Positions 37,182-43,412 of a stretch of 43,412 nt of DNA are shown here, piece by piece. The position numbers were made by a program, and so were the translations under genes. Source of the DNA: Lentibacillus kapialis (GTDB lineage Bacteria > Bacillota > Bacilli > Bacillales > Amphibacillaceae); NCBI RefSeq assembly GCF_014646635.1, contig NZ_BMNQ01000026.1:1-43412 (forward strand). The letters are read 5' to 3'. The notes under the pieces were generated by a model that did not search any database, was not told the origin of the DNA, and saw only the letters and a program-made list of their open reading frames with translations. Position 1 is the first letter of the stretch. Each line of letters starts with the position of its first letter.

Positions 37182-37747
37182 CAAACGTAGCCGCGGCCGT
37201 ATTTGCGTCCGGAACCGGCAGTAATTTTCAAGCTATCATGAACCAGGATGGCAGGTTTTGTGACATCGCACTGCTTGTGTGCGATAAACCCGGTGCTCCT
37301 GTTATAAATAAAGCAGAAGAATTGGGGGTCAAAACGTTTATTTTTAATCCGAAAGAATATGAATCAAAGGCTGATTATGAGCGTGTTCTGCTGGAAAAGC
37401 TGCGCGAAAAAGATGTTTCTTGGGTATTGTTGGCCGGATATATGCGGATAGTCGGTCCAACGCTTTTAGGTGAGTTTCCGGCCAGGATTATTAATATTCA
37501 CCCGTCCTTGTTACCTGATTTCCCCGGTCTGAATGCTATTGGACAGGCTTATGATGCAGGTGTGGATACAACAGGTGTCACGGTACATTATATTGATGCC
37601 GGTGTCGACACCGGCCCCATTATTGAACAGCAGGAAGTTCCGATTCACCCGGATGATACGGAGGAACAACTGACAGAACGGATTCAGGAAGTTGAGCATA
37701 CGCTCTATCCGCAAGTGATTCGACGCGTTGTTGAGGAGAATAGCTGA
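37178..37747 (+). CDS. purN: phosphoribosylglycinamide formyltransferase
   Basis: PurN transfers formyl from 10-formyl-THF to GAR. The 189-aa protein has [14 protein letters not shown] at the start and [20 protein letters not shown] with the catalytic Asn-His. [14 protein letters not shown] carries the Asp that completes the site. It overlaps purM by 4 bp. After it comes a 212-nt gap holding the second 21-bp array. Confidence 0.95.
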   Translation: MTNVAAAVFASGTGSNFQAIMNQDGRFCDIALLVCDKPGAPVINKAEELGVKTFIFNPKEYESKADYERVLLEKLREKDVSWVLLAGYMRIVGPTLLGEFPARIINIHPSLLPDFPGLNAIGQAYDAGVDTTGVTVHYIDAGVDTGPIIEQQEVPIHPDDTEEQLTERIQEVEHTLYPQVIRRVVEENS

Positions 37748-37779
37748 AAAACTGCAACATTCATTAACGTATAGACAAC

Positions 37780-37913
37780 TTGAGCGGGAGAGTCATTAAC
37801 TCGTGCGAGGGAGTCATCAACTCGTGCGAGAACCGCTCTAACTCGTGCGGGGAAAGCGCAAACTTGTGCGGGAATCACACTAACGCGTGCGGGATCTACC
37901 CAAATTTGCGTGA
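37780..37913 (+). repeat. 21-bp phased degenerate array between purN and purH (array B)
   Basis: Core words start at 37780 (TTGAGCGG), 37801 (TCGTGCGA), 37822 (TCGTGCGA), 37843 (TCGTGCGG), 37864 (TTGTGCGG), 37885 (GCGTGCGG) and 37906 (TTGCGTGA), each exactly 21 bp apart. The 13-nt intervals differ almost completely in sequence. The period and the T(C/T)G(T/C)GCG core match array A. The purH frame stays open across it, but the true purH start lies after it. Confidence 0.82.
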
Positions 37914-37959
37914 CCTATCGAAAGCACCACTACACATCACTAAGATAAGGAGTTTTTCC

Positions 37960-39483
37960 ATGAAAAAGCAGGCATTGATAAGTGTTTCCGACAAAACCGG
38001 TATTGCCGATTTTGCCAAGGGATTGCAACAATTGGGGTATGACATTATTTCAACAGGTGGCACATTGCGTATAATTCAGGAGGCCGGCATCGCAGCGACA
38101 GCTGTGGAAGACATAACACACTTTCCTGAAATGCTGGAGGGGCGCGTCAAAACGCTTCATCCGGTCATACATGCCGGACTGCTGGCTAAACGGGATAACG
38201 GTATGCACAAACAGCAGCTTGAAGAAAAAGGCATTCACCCCATCGATATTGTTGTCGTAAACCTTTATCCCTTTAAACAAACGCTTGATCAACAGAATGC
38301 TGCTGAAGCAGATATCATCGAAAACATTGATATTGGCGGACCGACACTGTTGCGGGCGGCCGCTAAAAGTTTCCATGATGTGACGCCGGTAGTTGACCCG
38401 GATGATTATGACAAAATCATAAAAGCCATCCGAAATGATGAGCTTGACATAGCATTGCGGAAAAAATTAGCTGCCAAGGTTTTCCGTCACACAGCACAAT
38501 ACGATGCGCTCATTGCGGACTATTTTACAGATGAACCATTTCCTGATAACTATACCATTACATATGAAAAGGCCCAGACATTAAGATATGGTGAAAATCC
38601 GCATCAGAAAGCGGCATTTTATAAAACGCCATTTGAATCACCGACGAGTCTTGCATCTGCCAGACAGCTTCATGGCAAAGAACTGTCGTATAACAATATC
38701 CAAGATGCAAATGCGGCACTGGGAATCATTGCGGATTATGACAGGCCGACAGCTGTTGCTGTGAAGCATATGAATCCGTGTGGTATCGGGATGGCCGAGG
38801 ATTTGAATACAGCATTTTCAAAAGCTTATGATGCTGATCCGGTTTCGATTTTTGGCGGAATTGTTGCTTGTAATCGAACAATCGATGTAGATACAGCTAA
38901 GCAATTGAGCGGTATTTTCCTTGAAATCATCATCGCTCCTGGATTTAGCGATGAAGCTTTCACGATTTTAACGAAAAAGAAAAATGTACGGCTGCTTGAA
39001 TTGAAAGTGGATGCATCAAACGTGGGTTCACGCAAATTAACAAGTGTTAACGGCGGTCTTTTAGTTCAAGATAACGACCACAAGAAAATCAACCGGAAGG
39101 AACTCACATATGCGACTGAAAAAAAGCCGACAGAAACAGAACTGGACGATTTATTATTTGCCTGGAAAGCGGTCAAACACGTTAAATCGAATGCCATTGT
39201 ATTGGCAAGCGATATGCGGACTGTGGGTGTCGGTGCGGGACAGATGAATCGTGTCGGCGCAGCGAGAATAGCGCTTGAACAAGCAGGGGATAAAGCAAAA
39301 GGCGCAGTTCTTGCATCTGATGCATTTTTCCCGATGCCCGATACGGTCAGCGAAGCAGCGAAGGCAGGTGTAACAGCCATTATTCAACCAGGCGGGTCCA
39401 AACGCGATCAGGACTCGATTGACATGTGCCATGAATATGGCATTGCGATGGTTTATACAGGCATCCGGCATTTTAAACACTGA
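37960..39483 (+). CDS. purH: bifunctional AICAR transformylase / IMP cyclohydrolase
   Basis: PurH performs the last two steps to IMP. The 507-aa protein has an N-terminal MGS-like IMP cyclohydrolase domain (KKQALISVSDKTGIADFA, about 1-150) and the AICAR formyltransferase domain with KHMNPCG near 265. It starts at ATG 37960, which AAGGAG precedes by 7 nt. The frame is open another 60 codons upstream through the repeat array, giving Cys/Asn-rich residues unlike PurH; I reject that extension. Confidence 0.96.
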   Translation: MKKQALISVSDKTGIADFAKGLQQLGYDIISTGGTLRIIQEAGIAATAVEDITHFPEMLEGRVKTLHPVIHAGLLAKRDNGMHKQQLEEKGIHPIDIVVVNLYPFKQTLDQQNAAEADIIENIDIGGPTLLRAAAKSFHDVTPVVDPDDYDKIIKAIRNDELDIALRKKLAAKVFRHTAQYDALIADYFTDEPFPDNYTITYEKAQTLRYGENPHQKAAFYKTPFESPTSLASARQLHGKELSYNNIQDANAALGIIADYDRPTAVAVKHMNPCGIGMAEDLNTAFSKAYDADPVSIFGGIVACNRTIDVDTAKQLSGIFLEIIIAPGFSDEAFTILTKKKNVRLLELKVDASNVGSRKLTSVNGGLLVQDNDHKKINRKELTYATEKKPTETELDDLLFAWKAVKHVKSNAIVLASDMRTVGVGAGQMNRVGAARIALEQAGDKAKGAVLASDAFFPMPDTVSEAAKAGVTAIIQPGGSKRDQDSIDMCHEYGIAMVYTGIRHFKH

Positions 39484-39500
39484 ACTGGAGGGGTTTTCCA

Positions 39501-40751
39501 ATGAATCTACTCGTTATTGGCCGCGGAGGGCGTGAGCACAGCATGATCATGAAACTGGCTGAAAGTGCTAAGGCTGATAGAATTTATGCAGCACCTGGGA
39601 ATGGCGGTATCAGCGAAATTGCAGAGTGTGTGGACATTGATGAGATGGATATTAACAGATTGCTGGATTTTGCCGAAAAAAAAGAAATTGACTTGACGAT
39701 TGTCGGTCCGGAAGATCCCCTCCTGGCCGGAATTGCTGATCAATTCCGGGCAGCTGGTCTCTCCATTTTTGCCCCGGAAAAGAATGCAGCTTTAATTGAG
39801 GGAAGCAAACAGTATGCGAAAGCTTTCATGGAAGAAAACGGTATCCCGACAGCTGCATATGCCAGTTTTTCGGATGCGAATGAGGCCAAAGCCTATATAG
39901 AGGAACAAGGTGCCCCCATCGTTGTTAAAGCTGACGGGCTTGCTGCGGGTAAGGGTGTGATTGTCGCACAGACAGTTCAGGAGGCAACGGCAGCCGTAGA
40001 TGATATTCTGATAGACAAGGCTTTTTCCGAAGCGGGCAGTTCCATCGTTGTTGAAGAGTGCCTGGCCGGTAAAGAATTTTCCTTAATGGCATTTGTTCAT
40101 GGAACGGATGTTTTTCCGATGATACCGGCACGTGATCATAAACGCGCCTATGATGAAGATCAGGGACCAAATACCGGCGGGATGGGAGCATATGCGCCGG
40201 CAGAGGATATCTCCTCAGAAACACTGGCATATGCATCTGAAAACGTTCTGCAAAAAGCGGCTGATGGAATGGTGGCAGCAGGACGCTCATTTACCGGAAT
40301 CCTATATGCGGGCATGATTATGACGGACGAGCGCCCGAAAGTGATCGAGTTCAACGCGCGTTTCGGTGATCCGGAAACTGAAGTTGTCTTGCCACTTTTA
40401 GAGAACGATTTGCTTCAGGTTTTTCTCGATGTTCTCGATGGGACAAATCCTTCTTTACAATGGAAAGATCAAAGTTGTGCCGGTGTTGTACTAGCTTCAA
40501 AAGGATATCCGGGGAACTATCAGAAAGGCGTTAAGTTACCTGAAATGAATGTGGATGCACGCTCGTTTGTCATTCATGCTGGAACACGGAAGACGAGCGA
40601 GGGAGTCGTTTCTGATGGCGGACGGGTGCTTCTTGCAGGAGCAAAAGGTGCGGACCTCTCAGAAGCTGCAGATTGCGCATATAAATGGCTGGCAGAGAAT
40701 TTGTATTCAGAAGCGTTTTTTTATCGAAAAGATATTGGGAAAGATCAATGA
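39501..40751 (+). CDS. purD: phosphoribosylamine-glycine ligase (GAR synthetase)
   Basis: PurD is an ATP-grasp ligase joining glycine to phosphoribosylamine. It is 416 aa with MNLLVIGRGGREHSMIMKLA at the N-terminus, IVVKADGLAAGKGVIVA near 140, and RDHKRAYDEDQGPNTGGMGA near 212. EFNARFGDPETE completes the active site near 284. GGAGGGG precedes the ATG. It is the last gene of the operon. Confidence 0.96.
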   Translation: MNLLVIGRGGREHSMIMKLAESAKADRIYAAPGNGGISEIAECVDIDEMDINRLLDFAEKKEIDLTIVGPEDPLLAGIADQFRAAGLSIFAPEKNAALIEGSKQYAKAFMEENGIPTAAYASFSDANEAKAYIEEQGAPIVVKADGLAAGKGVIVAQTVQEATAAVDDILIDKAFSEAGSSIVVEECLAGKEFSLMAFVHGTDVFPMIPARDHKRAYDEDQGPNTGGMGAYAPAEDISSETLAYASENVLQKAADGMVAAGRSFTGILYAGMIMTDERPKVIEFNARFGDPETEVVLPLLENDLLQVFLDVLDGTNPSLQWKDQSCAGVVLASKGYPGNYQKGVKLPEMNVDARSFVIHAGTRKTSEGVVSDGGRVLLAGAKGADLSEAADCAYKWLAENLYSEAFFYRKDIGKDQ

Positions 40752-40774
40752 GCTTTCGATTGTCCATTCCATGC

Positions 40775-40809
40775 ATAACCCGCATTCTGTCAGGGAGGAT
40801 GCGGGTTAT
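40775..40809. terminator. terminator of the pur operon
   Basis: ATAACCCGCAT (40775-40785) pairs perfectly over 11 bp with ATGCGGGTTAT (40799-40809). The T-run is poor (TATTATTA). It separates purD from the convergent reductase gene. Confidence 0.75.
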
Positions 40810-40880
40810 TATTAGCTGCCTGTGTCCGATTCTGTTCAGTAAACATTCCAATGAGAAAAATTGCCTCACCGAATGATGTT

Positions 40881-41930
40881 TCACTTTATCATTTGCTTTT
40901 TCAACTTTTCGTTTCGTTGTTTAAATACGTCGTTATGCGAAGAGACCATTGCAGCTTTATCCGCATCAGGCTGGATAAACTGTTTTGCCTGATTGACGGC
41001 ATTGGCAGCGTCCTGATAAGCACCTGCTATTAAGTTTAATTTACCGTCATGCATCAGAATATCACCGGCGCCATAAAATCCATCCAGTGATGATTCGCTT
41101 CTGGCATTGCCTGAGATGAAATAATTATCGGCGATAGCTATCCCGAGATTGGTGTTTTCCAAAAGAGATGTATCGCGTTCATAACCATGGTTGATAATGA
41201 CATCGTCAACAGGTAAATAATTAACGGCTCCGGTTTCATGGTTGCTAAGCTCGACTTCCTTAATTGACAGACCGTCATCATCAGCTGTCAGATTGGTGAT
41301 TGATGTATGAAAGAAACAGACAACAGAACCATTTTTTAGTTGGGTCGCCTGGGATTCATGACAGTCAAAATTGTTTTTTCTGCACGTAATAAAAACGCGG
41401 TCAGCCACGTTCTCCAGTTCATTTGCCCAGTCAGTGGCTGAGCTGCCTCCGCCCGAAATCATAACTGTCTTACCTTTGAAACGCTGCAGCGATCTAACAG
41501 AGTAATGCAGATTTGAACCTTCAAATTGTTCTGCGCCCGGAACATCCAATTTTTTCGGGTTTAGGATGCCGCTGCCGACTGCCACAATGACCGTTTTGGA
41601 ATAATGAACGTGTCCGGAATCGGCATGCAGTTCATATATACCTTTATTATTACGGGTAATGGACTTAATTCTTTCATTGAGCGCTATTTCAGGCTGAAAT
41701 GTTAAGCCCTGTTCAATTATCTGATCAATGAACGTTGCACCGGTGAGGGGAGGGAGTCCGCCAACGTCCCAAATCACTTTTTCCGGATAGACATGGACTT
41801 TGCCGCCTAATTCCGGTTGATATTCAATAATTTTTGTTTTCATTTCCCTGAGTCCGCTGTAAAAGGCCGAAAAAAGCCCGGCTGGCCCGCCACCTATAAC
41901 TGTGACGTCAAACAATTCCGTATTGGTCAA
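40881..41930 (-). CDS. ferredoxin/flavodoxin-NADP+ reductase (thioredoxin-reductase-like, YcgT type)
   Basis: This 349-aa FAD flavoprotein passes electrons between NADPH and ferredoxin or flavodoxin. The FAD motif VIGGGPAGL is at about 11-19, the NADPH motif ISGGGSSATD at 158-167, and the C-terminal FAD contact is SSLDGFYGAGD. The CxxC of thioredoxin reductase is missing, which defines the TrxR-like FNR group (YumC, YcgT). TTG 41930 follows AGGAGTG by 7 nt. A Fur box overlaps its transcription start, so I favour the iron-regulated YcgT form, perhaps reducing ferric siderophores. Confidence 0.87.
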   Translation of the reverse strand: MTNTELFDVTVIGGGPAGLFSAFYSGLREMKTKIIEYQPELGGKVHVYPEKVIWDVGGLPPLTGATFIDQIIEQGLTFQPEIALNERIKSITRNNKGIYELHADSGHVHYSKTVIVAVGSGILNPKKLDVPGAEQFEGSNLHYSVRSLQRFKGKTVMISGGGSSATDWANELENVADRVFITCRKNNFDCHESQATQLKNGSVVCFFHTSITNLTADDDGLSIKEVELSNHETGAVNYLPVDDVIINHGYERDTSLLENTNLGIAIADNYFISGNARSESSLDGFYGAGDILMHDGKLNLIAGAYQDAANAVNQAKQFIQPDADKAAMVSSHNDVFKQRNEKLKKQMIK

Positions 41931-41950
41931 GTCTGCTCACTCCTAAGCAA

Positions 41951-41980
41951 CTAAATGATTATCATTATCAATTGATTATA
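41951..41980 (-). promoter_or_regulatory. promoter -10 and Fur box of the reductase gene
   Basis: TATAAT on the minus strand lies at 41975-41980. CTAAATGATTATCATTATC (41951-41969) matches 16 of 19 bases of the classical Fur box and covers the predicted start of transcription, as expected for iron-dependent repression. Confidence 0.8.
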
Positions 41981-42005
41981 CACGATATAGCCAAAAATAA
42001 AAAGG

Positions 42006-42034
42006 TTGACACTTAATAGAATTCATGATACTGT
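42006..42034 (+). promoter_or_regulatory. promoter of the siderophore-binding protein gene
   Basis: TTGACA (42006-42011), a 17-nt spacer and TACTGT (42029-42034). A Fur box begins 7 nt downstream. Confidence 0.6.
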
Positions 42035-42040
42035 TTAATT

Positions 42041-42059
42041 GGAAATGATTATCATTATC
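42041..42059 (+). promoter_or_regulatory. Fur box of the siderophore-binding protein gene
   Basis: GGAAATGATTATCATTATC matches 17 of 19 bases of the classical Fur box. It sits at the expected start of transcription, so bound Fur would block this gene. The shared 15-nt word (AATGATTATCATTAT) is identical in both boxes. Confidence 0.87.
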
Positions 42060-42156
42060 ATTAACGGGTTTGAAAAACAGTGCAACAGTATATAAGTGAC
42101 CGAATGATGGAACTTACATAGTGCAAGACAATTTAATACATGAGGAGTTGGTTGCT

Positions 42157-43158
42157 ATGCGAAAGTGGCTATTGTTGCTTAGTGTTATTATCCTTGCGCT
42201 GCTTACGGCATGCGGGTCAGAGAGCAATGAAAAGGATACAGAAAGTGATGACGGTGATGGTGAAAGCGGTTCTGATCGCAGTGTTACCATTGAAGATGCT
42301 AATGGTAAACAGACTATTGAGGGAACCCCTGAGGATATTGTTGTTCTGGAATGGTATAATGCTGAGCAATTACTTTCCCTTGGGATTCAGCCGGCCGGCG
42401 TTCCAAATATAGATGGATTCAATAATTGGATGAATATTGAGGAAGAATTGACTGATAGTGTTGAAGATGCCGGGACACGTCAAGAGCCGAATCTTGAAGC
42501 CATTTCACGAATGGATCCCGACCTGATTATAGCGGCTCAATTCAGACACGGTGACATTTTAGACAGATTGAAAGATATTGCACCGGTTGTGACATTTGCG
42601 CCTTACAGTGAAGAGGGATCATCTGACTTGTATAAAGAGTTGATGAATGAATTTAAAACGATTGCCAAAATCACGGATAAAAAACAGGAAGCTGAGCAGG
42701 CGATTACCGATTTAAATGATTTTTATGACGAACAAAAAGCGCGTTTGGAAGATGCTGGTGTAAAAAGTAAAAATTATATAGCAACGATGGCTTTTTCGTC
42801 TCAAAATTCACCCGTCCTCAGGCTTTATTCCGATAACTCTTATCCAGCGGCGGTAATGGAAAACCTGGGCTTTGAAAACGCCTATCATACGGATGAACCG
42901 GAGCAATATGGGTTCACTGAAGTAGGGTTGGAAACCTTGCAGAAATTCCAGGAAGAAAATATTCACTTTTTCTCTGTTGTTCAAGAGGATGATAATATTT
43001 TTGAAAATCAGTTGAAAGGGAACAAGGTTTGGGAAAATTTAAGCTTTGTCAAAGAAGGGAATACACATTACTTGCCCGGGGATACGCCGGTGATTGGCGG
43101 TGTTTCGTCCGCGAAGGCATTAACGAAACAAATTGTTGATACAATGGTAAACGAATGA
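42157..43158 (+). CDS. iron-siderophore ABC transporter substrate-binding lipoprotein
   Basis: This 333-aa lipoprotein has lipobox LTAC with Cys19. An acidic Ser/Asp/Glu-rich linker (about 21-45) leads to the two-lobed FecB/FhuD-type fold (PF01497-like): EDIVVLEWYNAEQLLSLGIQ, then DPDLIIAAQF and GGVSSAKALTKQIVDTM. GAGGAG stands 9 nt before ATG 42157; the upstream ATG-like start at 42121 lacks a site. No permease or ATPase gene follows within the window, and a terminator closes it, so it is an orphan binding protein that must share a transporter elsewhere. Confidence 0.9.
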   Translation: MRKWLLLLSVIILALLTACGSESNEKDTESDDGDGESGSDRSVTIEDANGKQTIEGTPEDIVVLEWYNAEQLLSLGIQPAGVPNIDGFNNWMNIEEELTDSVEDAGTRQEPNLEAISRMDPDLIIAAQFRHGDILDRLKDIAPVVTFAPYSEEGSSDLYKELMNEFKTIAKITDKKQEAEQAITDLNDFYDEQKARLEDAGVKSKNYIATMAFSSQNSPVLRLYSDNSYPAAVMENLGFENAYHTDEPEQYGFTEVGLETLQKFQEENIHFFSVVQEDDNIFENQLKGNKVWENLSFVKEGNTHYLPGDTPVIGGVSSAKALTKQIVDTMVNE

Positions 43159-43163
43159 TTAGT

Positions 43164-43197
43164 CCGAGAAGGGATTGCATCTCTTCCCGGTTTTTCT
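43164..43197 (+). terminator. terminator of the siderophore-binding protein gene
   Basis: CCGAGAAG pairs with CTTCCCGG (one mismatch), and TTTTTCTAA follows. The next repeat copy begins 4 nt after the T-run. Confidence 0.75.
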
Positions 43198-43200
43198 AAT

Positions 43201-43287
43201 AACGTCAGAAAGTATAAATGATGGATGACCTTATAAGAAAAGCTTCGGCATTCGCTATAAGACGAGGCGAATGCCGCGTTTTTCTAA
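43201..43287 (+). repeat. 86-bp interspersed element, copy 4
   Basis: This copy begins AACGTCAGAAAGTATAAATG and ends GCGAATGCCGCG with TTTTTCTAA. The hairpin is intact apart from one terminal mismatch (AG to CG). A partial echo (AAGAAAGTATAAAATTT) follows at about 43294-43310. Nothing else is recognised to the window end. Confidence 0.85.
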
Positions 43288-43412
43288 AAAGATAAGAAAG
43301 TATAAAATTTGAGAATATCACAATACCCAATACTGTGTGTTTTTGCGCACCCCGCTGTTGGGCAGTCCAGGTAGTCCGAATCCGCATGATAACTTTTAAC
43401 TTACAAATGCGT

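Noticed and set aside
37780-37959. 60-residue N-terminal extension of PurH
   Set aside because: It is translated from array B and is Cys/Asn-rich. AAGGAG directly before ATG 37960 and the usual PurH length and N-terminus fix the start there.

Overview
The window looks like a chromosomal segment of a moderately halophilic or halotolerant member of the Bacillaceae (Virgibacillus / Lentibacillus / Oceanobacillus type). This rests on strong GGAGG ribosome-binding sites, frequent TTG starts, the Bacillus gene order yeaC-yeaD-yebA-guaA-pbuG-...-yebE-purEKBCSQLFMNHD, and an osmolyte locus. I name no species, because the sequence alone does not fix one.

Layout. (1) 1-8.66 kb: an OpuC-type osmolyte ABC transporter (opuCA-CB-CC-CD) is followed without a visible terminator by a CocE/NonD-type serine hydrolase, a GbsR-type regulator and three enzymes that match cdhC-cdhA-cdhB. 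Together they should import carnitine (perhaps also carnitine esters) and convert it to glycine betaine, itself a compatible solute. (2) 8.66-12.6 kb: a convergent FetAB-like pair (UPF0014 permease plus ATPase), a small membrane protein and an amidase. (3) 12.6-17.2 kb: the MoxR ATPase / DUF58 / transglutaminase operon. (4) 17.2-21.1 kb: guaA and the purine permease pbuG, each behind a guanine-type purine riboswitch. (5) 21.1-27.1 kb: an MFS transporter, msrA, a large membrane protein of unknown role, a MOSC protein, a small heat-shock protein and the UPF0316 protein YebE. (6) 27.1-40.8 kb: the complete twelve-gene IMP biosynthesis operon, preceded by paired PurBoxes, a promoter, a guanine riboswitch and a terminator. 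(7) 40.9-43.4 kb: a ferredoxin-NADP reductase and a siderophore-type binding lipoprotein, divergently transcribed, each promoter overlapped by a near-consensus Fur box.

Purine logic. PurBoxes of identical geometry (CGAAC - 24 nt - GTTCG) lie upstream of pbuG and purE, each followed by a promoter, a C74-type (guanine) aptamer and a terminator. guaA has promoter, aptamer and terminator but no PurBox that I can see. Salvage and de novo synthesis therefore appear controlled at initiation (PurR) and at attenuation (guanine), and guaA at attenuation only.

The least explained material is intergenic. Four copies of an ~86-bp element (131, 19522, 35952 reversed, 43201) each carry a terminator-like hairpin. 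Two arrays have short dyad cores at exactly 21-bp intervals, one in the guaA leader and one between purN and purH. Two larger palindromic elements share a 35-nt core: one lies in the purE leader, and the other forms the 3' end of the MFS gene, supplying its stop codon. No tRNA, rRNA, CRISPR array, prophage or intact transposase gene was seen.
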